IMG/VR virus record: IMGVR_UViG_3300029286_000229 | Location: 1-25,579 of that record | Length of the DNA stretch: 25,579 nt | From: a virus | Direction: 5' to 3' (one strand) | In this document: piece by piece, positions 1 through 7,700 of the stretch | How positions within the stretch are numbered: position 1 is the first letter of the stretch | How the letters are laid out: each line of letters opens with the position of its first letter | Notes under the pieces: generated by a model | Databases searched by the model: none | Told to the model about the DNA's origin: nothing | What the model saw: only the letters and a program-made list of their open reading frames with translations | Program-made: the position numbers and the translations under genes

Positions 1-244
1 CAGCCTTGTCAGCGGCAGCCTGTGCTGCTGCCTCTTCACCGGGATTACCTACTCCAGTTGCAGAACTTGTTGCTGCTGGTTTACCTTTATTTGGTGCTCG
101 CATGGCAATGTAAGGGTCATTGATGTCGGGTTTGCCGCCACCGCGGGTGTACCATGCTTGATCTTCTGGACTCATGGCTGCAAATTTGGCAGCATCGGCA
201 CCTTGGTACGGATTTGCTTCTCTTAAAAATTCTATTGATCTCAT
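1..244 (-). CDS. Partial CTS-bearing internal head protein candidate, 3' end outside window
   Basis: The reading frame is open from an ATG at 244 to the window edge (81 codons seen). The protein starts MRSIEFLREA, the seventh copy of the N-terminal motif shared by the genes up to 4784. The visible part has no recognised domain: a region rich in Asp, Pro and Gly containing SPEDQAWYTRGG, then an Ala/Gly/Ser-rich stretch. The start is supported by the motif and by AAAGGA nine nucleotides upstream. A late-promoter-like AATAAATA lies directly after the stop codon of the Nudix gene, so this gene can be transcribed separately. By analogy with T4 internal proteins, the first nine residues would be a capsid-targeting leader cut after Glu9. 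Function unknown. Confidence 0.75.
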   Translation of the reverse strand, partial: MRSIEFLREANPYQGADAAKFAAMSPEDQAWYTRGGGKPDINDPYIAMRAPNKGKPAATSSATGVGNPGEEAAAQAAADKA

Positions 245-274
245 GTGATATTCCTTTATGAATGACCTATGCTT

Positions 275-282
275 TATTTATT
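275..282 (-). promoter_or_regulatory. T4-type late promoter (AATAAATA)
   Basis: Minus-strand AATAAATA (plus strand TATTTATT), seven of eight matches to the T4 late consensus TATAAATA. It abuts the TAG stop of the Nudix gene and lies about 30 nt before the ATG at 244, leaving room for a leader with an AAAGGA ribosome-binding site. No -35 box is expected for this promoter class. Confidence 0.5.
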
Positions 283-924
283 CTATTTGCCCTGTGCTGC
301 CAATCTTGCACCATTGTTAAAACTGTTGCTGTGACTGGCAGCATTTCTGTTGCCACGTGCTTTTGACCATGCATAACCAGCTCTGTGCCCAGAACAATCT
401 TTGGTGCAAGGCGACCCCAAAAATGATAATTCATCCAACTCTTGTTTTCCAGTGTATCGTTTAATTATGGACATTGATTCCTGATCATTCAACAGAGATG
501 CTAATCCAGGATGTAGTGGGCGTGGCCAGTCGCCAAACTCTACCCATTCAGATCCTTGAGTTTCCCAATTTAACATTGGTTTAAATTCGTGAGCTACTAT
601 GGCTAAAAAATTGTAGTATCTAAATCCCGACGGATGCCTGAACACATACAACGGGATCAGTTTAAGTGGGCCGTTATACCCTGCTTCTTCTTTGACTTCT
701 CGTTTGACAGCATGTGCTGGATTTTCACCAGCGTCGATTGCACCGCCCCATGTTCCCCAGGTGTTAGGTTGCTCCACTTGTGATGATCTATGAGCTATAC
801 AAATCCGATTGGTATCGGCTGCCAGGAACAAACAACCAGCAGCTTGCTTGCCCCAGAATCCTGTTTTCTCCAAAGCATCACGATGTTCTTTATCTGACTC
901 AGTCACAAATTCGGTTGCTCTCAT
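283..924 (-). CDS. Nudix hydrolase with capsid-targeting-like N-terminus and C-terminal Cys/His module
   Basis: 213 residues. The N-terminus MRATEFVTES is the shared motif of this cluster. Residues 61-83 match the Nudix box G-x5-E-x7-R-E-U-x-E-E-x-G-U exactly (G61, E67, R75, E76, E79, E80, G82), so the enzyme should be an active Mg-dependent hydrolase of a nucleoside diphosphate linked to another group; the substrate (ADP-ribose, NADH, a nucleotide sugar or an RNA cap) cannot be read from sequence. After the Nudix fold, L-D-E165 precedes a separate module with C173, C177 and H180 (SPCTKDCSGHRAGY) and a basic Asn/Ser-rich tail, a module I remember from other phage proteins of this kind. The ATG overlaps the stop of the preceding gene as ATGA, so the two are translationally coupled. 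If packaged, it could act in the host directly after injection, for instance on products of the ART-like neighbours; that is inference. Confidence 0.9.
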   Translation of the reverse strand: MRATEFVTESDKEHRDALEKTGFWGKQAAGCLFLAADTNRICIAHRSSQVEQPNTWGTWGGAIDAGENPAHAVKREVKEEAGYNGPLKLIPLYVFRHPSGFRYYNFLAIVAHEFKPMLNWETQGSEWVEFGDWPRPLHPGLASLLNDQESMSIIKRYTGKQELDELSFLGSPCTKDCSGHRAGYAWSKARGNRNAASHSNSFNNGARLAAQGK

Positions 925-1400
925 TTGGCATCTCCAAAGATTGGTCCACCGACATACTGACCATTCTGACTTAACACACCATTGCGTAGATTGTTGATAA
1001 TGTTATCAGTGATGTTTCTGCGACGGAAATGCGGCAAAAAAATATGTGTTTCTACAGGACGATCGCCCTGCTCTGCTTGGATAGCATACATCCTGTGACG
1101 CCCGTCATGATCACGCACCTTGGCTTCTAAATTGAAATCATCGTTCTCCCAAGCTTCAGGAACTGCTATGGTTAAAAACGGTGCTCCAAACCCTTTATCA
1201 TTGATCTGTCGGCGTAGATATTGTATAGTTTCTTTTTCGTCAGGAGAGTTAACATCCAAGGGCAAGCTGAGTTTGAGGAATGTGCTGGGTCGCATGACTG
1301 TGCGTAGACCAAAGTAATCTACATCAGCATTGTGCGGAACAGCACCGAGACCTTGCCGATTGTCTATCTTTAGTTCCGTTATGAATTCCTTTGATCTCAT
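921..1400 (-). CDS. ParB/sulfiredoxin-like fold protein with capsid-targeting-like N-terminus
   Basis: 159 residues starting MRSKEFITEL, again the shared N-terminal motif. The body contains D-H-D-G-R-H-R-M at 97-104, resembling the DGxHR signature of ParB N-terminal/sulfiredoxin-like domains, which bind nucleotides or cut DNA in known families. The C-terminus NGQYVGGPIFGDAK is the part that looks most conserved from memory of related phage proteins. The gene overlaps its upstream neighbour by ATGA at 1397-1400 and its downstream neighbour by ATGA at 921-924, so it is an inner cistron of the tightly coupled run. Family assignment rests on one short motif; an unrelated fold is possible. Confidence 0.7.
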   Translation of the reverse strand: MRSKEFITELKIDNRQGLGAVPHNADVDYFGLRTVMRPSTFLKLSLPLDVNSPDEKETIQYLRRQINDKGFGAPFLTIAVPEAWENDDFNLEAKVRDHDGRHRMYAIQAEQGDRPVETHIFLPHFRRRNITDNIINNLRNGVLSQNGQYVGGPIFGDAK

Positions 1401-1600
1401 GTGTCTATCCTGTGTACATTGGTCACTATGCTGTCTTTGCCGTATTGAGCTTGCAGTAATAATCGAGCCATGGCAGGTGACTTGGCAAATATAGCCACAT
1501 CTATACTGGTAGTATACGAAGGATTTTTGACCCGCACAGACGCACTATACACATGAAATCCCGGAAGCAAGTCTTCACAGAGAAATTCTGTTGCTCTCAT
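1397..1600 (-). CDS. Small protein with capsid-targeting-like N-terminus, unknown function
   Basis: 67 residues if started at the ATG at 1600, giving MRATEFLCED. An upstream in-frame ATG at 1612 would add four residues, but the 1600 start is preferred because the shared motif begins there and because the stop of the preceding gene overlaps it as TGATG. After the leader comes one compact alpha/beta-looking domain (FHVYSASVRVKN, then AMARLLLQAQYG) with no catalytic motif I recognise. It lies within the run of coupled CTS genes and is probably made and packaged with them. The cut would fall after Glu9, leaving a peptide of about 58 residues. Confidence 0.75.
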   Translation of the reverse strand: MRATEFLCEDLLPGFHVYSASVRVKNPSYTTSIDVAIFAKSPAMARLLLQAQYGKDSIVTNVHRIDT

Positions 1601-3309
1601 CAGCAGTTCCACTTTCTCAACGCTAATGCTTTGCGTGTGGGTTTGCCATTGGGTTTTTTCATTGGCCCTTTGACTCCGCCCATCCTGGCACAGAATGATT
1701 TACGACGCTTGGCTGCTTTTGATCCTGGCTTGAGTTTGCTGGGCTTGGTAGTAACTGCCATTTGTAATTTTGAGCCTGGATTCTCTCTACGATAGCTAGC
1801 AACACCTTTGGCATTGAGACCGCCCTTTTTGCTCTTACCTGCGCTTCTACGCCAAGCTGCTGTTTCAAGAATGATTTCTTCATCGGTGAAGAAGTTGAAT
1901 ATGTCTTCAGTAAGACCACGATCAGCCATGGCCTGTTCAAAGTCATCAAATATTGCATGGGCTTGTTCTAGGCTGTATACGCTTTCTGTTACACCTTCCT
2001 CTACACCCGACTGCATCTGTTGTTTGACTGCACGAGCAACATCTCCCGCCAATGCGCCAGGGTCATTATCGCCACCGTAGTTGAGCACACTCATGATTGC
2101 ATTGTGAATCACACGGTCATCTGCACGACGAGCCATATTGGGATACATGCGCTCAAACTCAGCATACACTTGATCAGCTAGGTCATCGTATTCACCGTTG
2201 AAGCCTTCATCCAGGCCATCTGCTTGTACAGCCCCTTCGCCGTCGGCATCAAAAGCTACCATTTCTACTTTGGGCCACATACGTGCAGGCACATACAGAA
2301 TACCCGAAGTTTCGTCATGATCGATCTGGTCGCCAAAGCGAGCCATTACTGCATTATATGCCCGTTCACTGTTAACGCTAAAACCCACAGTGTCCGTATC
2401 GTCAATACCGCTGTATCCGCCTTCCGCCACACCTTGCTTCTTGAGAATATCCAGTGCGTGTTTTTCCATCTGTTTTTTGGTAATAGGTTTACCGGGTGCT
2501 TCCTTACCTTTGAAATAATCAGAACCTTTTTTATCTCTTGAACCATAGGTGCTGTGACTTACTTTGCCATCACGACCGGGTTGTGGTGCTGATTTGTCCA
2601 TTTCATTCAAGCCTTCCGCCACACCTTGCTCACTTGCTTTGGCTTTGGCTTCGGCCCTGGTACGACTGTATCCCCGTGCTGTTGCTTCTCGTTCTTGGTT
2701 AGGATATATAGATATTGCAAACATTTTTCCATCTTTAACAAAGTACCAATCTGTTGGATCTAGATCGTGTCTTTCGTCATCACCGCGATTGAACGCTCCC
2801 CTTACTCCGCGGAAAGGCCTGCCTCTGCCTTCCGCCACACTTTCTTTTTTGGCAGTCTTTGCAGCATCTTTCCAGGCCTGTGCTGTGGGGGCCTTGGGGC
2901 TGTCGGCATCTCTACTGGTACCGGCCTTCTTGCGCTTGTTTACATTGTAGTATAACCCTTTGTTCTCCTCTGAGATACTTTCGTTAGGCACACAGTTTCT
3001 TACCTGCTTGCCAGTCACAGCTGACTTTTTTGTGCCTTCTGCATGTTTTCCTGGCCAGCACTTGGTGTAACCATTGCTATCTTTCTGACCCTTTTTGATC
3101 TCCATGATATTGCCGTGTGTTTTGCACATACCACAGTCTTCACACACCATTTCCATCACAACACTTTCGTTGTGTTTCTTCTTGCCAGCACAATGAGCAC
3201 GTTGCGAAAAGCCTTTTGGATGAGAGCAATTGATACTGCTTTTGTATTTTTGACTCCAGCCTTCATCTAATTTTTTGATTTTTCCAGTTATAAATTCATT
3301 TGATTTCAT
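1600..3309 (-). CDS. Modular polyprotein-like internal protein with repeated VAEG/LDEG junctions
   Basis: 569 residues. The N-terminus MKSNEFITGK is a variant of the cluster motif, with the usual Glu9 replaced by Gly but followed by K-L-D-E16-G. Similar h-x-E-G/S/T junctions recur at VAE160-G, VAE232-G, VAE296-G, LDE368-G, VEE438-G, VTE442-S and ILE482-T, cutting the chain into one piece of about 144 residues, several of 64-72 and a basic tail of 87. The first piece is Cys/His-rich (C28, H30, H39, C40, then C56-E-D-C59-G-M-C62 and H65), suggesting zinc binding. The tail (483-569) is strongly basic, from AAWRRSAGKS to ALRKWNC, suggesting DNA binding. AAGGTGA lies six nucleotides before the ATG. 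Known prohead proteases of T4 type cut after h-x-E; that they cut here is inference. No enzyme domain was found. Confidence 0.85.
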   Translation of the reverse strand: MKSNEFITGKIKKLDEGWSQKYKSSINCSHPKGFSQRAHCAGKKKHNESVVMEMVCEDCGMCKTHGNIMEIKKGQKDSNGYTKCWPGKHAEGTKKSAVTGKQVRNCVPNESISEENKGLYYNVNKRKKAGTSRDADSPKAPTAQAWKDAAKTAKKESVAEGRGRPFRGVRGAFNRGDDERHDLDPTDWYFVKDGKMFAISIYPNQEREATARGYSRTRAEAKAKASEQGVAEGLNEMDKSAPQPGRDGKVSHSTYGSRDKKGSDYFKGKEAPGKPITKKQMEKHALDILKKQGVAEGGYSGIDDTDTVGFSVNSERAYNAVMARFGDQIDHDETSGILYVPARMWPKVEMVAFDADGEGAVQADGLDEGFNGEYDDLADQVYAEFERMYPNMARRADDRVIHNAIMSVLNYGGDNDPGALAGDVARAVKQQMQSGVEEGVTESVYSLEQAHAIFDDFEQAMADRGLTEDIFNFFTDEEIILETAAWRRSAGKSKKGGLNAKGVASYRRENPGSKLQMAVTTKPSKLKPGSKAAKRRKSFCARMGGVKGPMKKPNGKPTRKALALRKWNC

Positions 3310-3333
3310 TTAGTTCACCTTTTTCTAACAGTT

Positions 3334-4419
3334 TCATTTGTTTTTTGCTCTTCCAGCTTTCATATTGGCCAACCAGTGTGCCATGCGTTGTTTTTCACCA
3401 GAACTGTTCTTGGCAGTTTTTCTCAAACTACTTACACTGGCTTTGGTATTTACTCCCACACGTTTGGCCAGACCCTTGCGTCCAGGATTACGGCCGTCAG
3501 CAAAGTTTTCGTCAACCGAAGACTCATTGGATGTTGCAACAGGTTGTTTGGCCTTGTAGATATCTTCCCATTTGTCTGAAATAGCATTCTTTAATTCCAG
3601 CGTGGATTTAAAATTATTGTCTTGCATATACTTAATTATCCACACAGCACTAGCACGGTCTCCTGAATCAGGCTTGCGAGCATTGCTTAGATCCACGCTG
3701 AGATTTTGATCTTCTGATGGATTACCATAGTACCGCATGGTCTTTAACGCACGTTTTGCTCTATCACTTAGATGTGCTTCGTCGCTCTTGGTAATTAACT
3801 CAATCCAGGGCTTTACAAAGTCTGTGGGCTTGCGGGACGATCCAGCTGGTGTTGGTCCACGTAATACATCACGGGATTGGCCTGGTATCTGTGCTCGACG
3901 TTTGTTCAGCAATCGCCATGCTGCTTCGTCTGTGTAGAAAAACACAGGTAAGCCTTGTTGCTTGGCTGTGATCAGGATCTGTCGTGTTTCTGGACTGCGA
4001 TATTCATCTTGTTCTTTGAGCAACACATGAACTTCAGTCACAGGAGTGATTGGAATAGTGGGCTCTTTGCTAAACACACGGTCTTCTGCTTCTCTGGTTC
4101 TTGTACCATTGCTGTGTAACCATGCACGGTCCCAGTAGTCAATGGGTTTCACAATGTATCGAGAGTTAAACCAGTCACCATTGAGTTTGAACATCACAGC
4201 GCCTGATCCCACCCAGCGATGATAATCGCCAGTTATTGTTCGTGTCAAACTAAGAAAGTATGGATATCCAGCAGGAGCATACTGTTCTTCGCTGCGATTG
4301 CCGGTCACGCTGGCCAATTCAAAGTTGCCGGATTGCAGTATTCTTAACCCAGCTCTGATACTGGTGTAATGAAACAATACATCAGTTGCTCGTTCAATTA
4401 AAAATTCCGTTGCTCTCAT
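3334..4419 (-). CDS. Probable ADP-ribosyltransferase-fold protein with capsid-targeting-like N-terminus
   Basis: 361 residues starting MRATEFLIER. Residues 15-30 (LFHYTSIRAGLRILQS) resemble the first motif of ART/DarT/KptA-like folds, in which an H-Y-T strand is followed by a helix ending in a short 'IL.sG' turn; R109-E-A-E-D-R114 could supply the catalytic Glu region. T4 packages an ADP-ribosyltransferase (Alt) in its head, so this role fits the leader. The C-terminal part has V-D-E304-N followed by a basic module (305-361, GRKGLAKRVGVNT and MAHWLANMKAGR) that looks like a separate nucleic-acid-binding unit. The start ATG overlaps the TAA of the gene before it by one base, with AAGG nine nucleotides upstream. 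Catalysis is unproven; a non-catalytic ART-like fold is possible. Confidence 0.75.
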   Translation of the reverse strand: MRATEFLIERATDVLFHYTSIRAGLRILQSGNFELASVTGNRSEEQYAPAGYPYFLSLTRTITGDYHRWVGSGAVMFKLNGDWFNSRYIVKPIDYWDRAWLHSNGTRTREAEDRVFSKEPTIPITPVTEVHVLLKEQDEYRSPETRQILITAKQQGLPVFFYTDEAAWRLLNKRRAQIPGQSRDVLRGPTPAGSSRKPTDFVKPWIELITKSDEAHLSDRAKRALKTMRYYGNPSEDQNLSVDLSNARKPDSGDRASAVWIIKYMQDNNFKSTLELKNAISDKWEDIYKAKQPVATSNESSVDENFADGRNPGRKGLAKRVGVNTKASVSSLRKTAKNSSGEKQRMAHWLANMKAGRAKNK

Positions 4420-4784
4420 TATACATACCTTGCTAGTTCATCTTCACCTAAATCTTGTATGCGATTGGGCGGGATTTTAGTTGTGGAGAAGTACCATCCG
4501 TGGTCATATGTCAATGGAATACCCGTCACATCAATTTGCAACAATGTCAATGGATCATCGCTACCCTCTGACTTGGCGTACATCCATCCACCGACCATAC
4601 TTAGTTCTCTTTGTAACTTGACCTTATCACCTTCGTCTACAACCATAAATGCTTTGCCATCATACGGATCTAGCCCAGCATATAGAATTTCTTCTGCGTT
4701 TTCAGTACTGGTAATATGGTACGCAGTTTTAAACTCATGGTCATGATGTGTCCTTGATTCAGTGACAAATTCAGTTGCTCTCAT
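4419..4784 (-). CDS. Small ART/KptA-like fold protein with capsid-targeting-like N-terminus
   Basis: 121 residues from the ATG at 4784 (MRATEFVTES). An ATG at 4796 would add MGTQ, but 4784 is preferred because it starts the shared motif and forms an ATGA overlap with the stop of the 2006-residue gene. Residues following the leader (AYHITSTENAEEILYAGLDP) fit the opening strand-helix-turn of DarT/KptA-like ART folds, and the later IDVTGIPL and IPPNRIQDLGE match the strand and C-terminal segment I associate with such small phage proteins. It would be a second ART-like protein beside the 361-residue one. The catalytic Glu cannot be assigned, and the domain call is from motif memory only. Confidence 0.72.
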   Translation of the reverse strand: MRATEFVTESRTHHDHEFKTAYHITSTENAEEILYAGLDPYDGKAFMVVDEGDKVKLQRELSMVGGWMYAKSEGSDDPLTLLQIDVTGIPLTYDHGWYFSTTKIPPNRIQDLGEDELARYV

Positions 4785-7700
4785 TTGGGTTCCCATTGCA
4801 TACTTTTACTACCTTTAACAGTAGGAGTAAACCCTTGACCTCTGTAGAACTTGGTTAATTTACTTTGACTCACTTGTCCTTTGTCCCAAGGAAACAGTGT
4901 CAAGCTGATGCCATCTTCTCTTGCCATGGCTTGTAGTTCTTGCATGGCACGTGACCCAACACCTTGACGTAGCGGATATGCTTGAATCCATTTGACTTCA
5001 ACTGCGCCGCGCTTGCTAAAGCTAGGAACAAGTTCAAACATAGCAAACTGTTGGTCATCGCCTTTGCCCCAGACCATAACGTGATTGTTCTGCATGGTGT
5101 ATGGATACTTTGCGTAGACTCGTTCAATCCATGCCTGTGCAGCATCATTGTTGCCTAGTTTGATTCTTATTGGCTCTTCTTCTTCGGCTACATCTTTCAT
5201 TAGATGTTTAGCATCGCCGGACTTCTTCCAAGCATCCCACATGGCCTTGCCAGGCGGCAATTGATTTCTACTTGGTACAATAGTGTTACCCAACATTCTC
5301 ACATACGCATAGATGTTACGTGCTATACCGCGGCCTTGATATTCAAGTTTCAAGCTGGTAACTGCTGACACTAGACCATTTTTGCTGGGTCTAAATTTTG
5401 CAAGACCTATCTGTTGATAATTGTCGTCTAGCACTTTGACTTGAAAATATTCTTTACCATTTATTTCAATCCCAGTGGCACGATATGTCAGCCCATCAAA
5501 AATTTGGGTGTCGTTGAACGCTGGATTGAAAACATCTGGATTGATAGTTTCATTTAAGTTGTTGGCCATTACTTGTGGTAAGAAACTGGCGGCAATGTGT
5601 TGGCAAGTGTTAAAAATGTCAGCATTATCAGTGACCTGCAGATTGAATGGATAGTCTGTGGTAGGATGCTGTGTGGGGTCTTGCCACCCAGCATAACATT
5701 TTTCAATACCAAAGTCAGCTAACAAATCAGTGCAACTCTCTCCATACCTCTCATCCATGTCATGCACACAAGGACTCAATGTAGTGACCATGATGGCATT
5801 GGGACCAATACGACCGTGACGTTTGAGATGCTGGTCTATGGCCACTCGTTCAGCATGGCGTCGTGTTCCGTTGAGCCCAGGCAAGTTGATAGCATAAGTG
5901 TGATTGTTTTTGTTATCAATCAAACAAGCAGCCACACGTCCATACTTTTCTGGATCAGTCTCATGACCACGATGTATCATGTTGATGCACTTTTTCAGCA
6001 CATTATCTAGTTTACCAAGTTTTGTGATCTCTTGGCTTTCATCCATATCTTCTTCACCAGGCTCGTCTAGGTCGTGTATGGGCAAGCCAAGGCGTTTGAG
6101 CTTGTGACTGTACATGTTTTCTAGCTCTTCGCTGCCAAACGCCAACACAGTATGCGGCGGGCCTTGATTGTAATGAGACTTGTCGGCTTGATCAAGATCG
6201 CTAATGTCTTGTCCCAACTGATACCAATCTTGGGTGTCGCTCACATCCACTTTGATTGTGCCAGCGGGCATTTTGGGAGGTGTTTCAGGACCAGTTGGTT
6301 TTTGATTGCCTAGAGCATCCAGGTCACGACGTAATCGTTGTTCTAACACTGTGATGTTTTCTGACACTGATTGAGAACGTAGTCTCACTGAGAAGTTACT
6401 GGCATCCACTTCTGGATTTGCCTGCATTGCAGTAGCCACCCATTCTTGACCTCGACGCCAGGCTTCTGTTTGATTTGCTGCCTGTATTACAAATACTGGT
6501 TGATTGGAAGATCTATTGTATACTTCCCACTGTGTTTGTGCCATTGGGATATCTAATTCAACGTCTTCTACTCCTGGAATTGGGGTGGATGTGTATTGGT
6601 ATTGTTGTTGGCTTGCTGCAACACCCATCTCTGGTACTACTGTAACTCCAGCCTGCATACGCCCAGGATTACTACGCATCCAGTTTATGGCCACACGGTT
6701 GGCATCACTCTGTACATTGCCTACTCCCGAGAAGCGATGTATTTCTTGACCGTCCGGATTCAAGATCAACCAGTTGCCAGTGAATGTTTGCTGACCTTGA
6801 CCCGGACGAGTTAAAGTTTGCGGTATGCCAACGTCAACAATGCCACCTTGTGCTGCATCTGAATTATTGCCCTGGCGGGTACGAACACCGTACAATTCAG
6901 GAGCTTCGCCACGCATGCCTAACGCCAAACGTGCTTCTTGTTCAGCTTCGGGTCTACTGGTATTGCTCAACTCTCTCACAGTAGAGTTGTCGCTGATTCT
7001 ATAGATTTCCCATGGACCTGGGCCAGTGGGCACCAAGTTGCGTGGCTGTCCTTCGCGTGGTACATTTTGTGTGCTAACGAATGCATTTGATGATCGCGCT
7101 GGCACTGTCGACGCCCGGAACAGGTGAGAACGGCCAGCGGTGTTGCCAAATATATCTGGTCTTGCTTCTCCAGCAGCTCTTATAGCGTTTAGCTCAGATG
7201 ACGCACGAATTTGTATTTCTTGCCCAGGATTACCTTGTGGGCTTACATACCAGATTGGTTGTTCAGTCTGTTGTGGTTCAATTTCACGCACTTCAATGTC
7301 AGTTATCATACGAGAATTTTGTTCACGACCTTGAGTTATGAACTGTTCAGCAGCCTCACGACTTGGGAATCTACGCAACACATTGTTGTCAGACTGGCCA
7401 GGAGCTCTAGCAAAGCGGTTCATGTCATTCATCCAAATGCCCCAGTTGCCTGTACTTGGTTGTGCGGCAGATTGTGGGCCAGGTTGTTGCTGATCACCAC
7501 CACGGGCAACCACAGTGCCAGCACGATCAACTAAACTAAAGTCATGTGGATTATTTTCCCCTGAAACAAACTGTCTAAACTTTTGTACAGCGTCTTCTTG
7601 ACTTGATGCTGTGATCGATGATCTATTGTAACCGGCTCGAGCATCATAAACGCTATAGGACAATGATGGCTTCGGATCCTGATATGGTCGTAGCGGTTTT

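Noticed and set aside
1659-1958. 99-codon minus-strand frame inside the polyprotein gene
   Set aside because: Same strand but other frame than a gene with a recognisable C-terminal module; no start signal.
1-4784. Signal peptide or phase-variable DNA repeat as the reason for the shared N-termini
   Set aside because: The shared segment is charged and has no hydrophobic core, so it is no export signal; synonymous changes among copies argue against recent DNA duplication or a recombination cassette.
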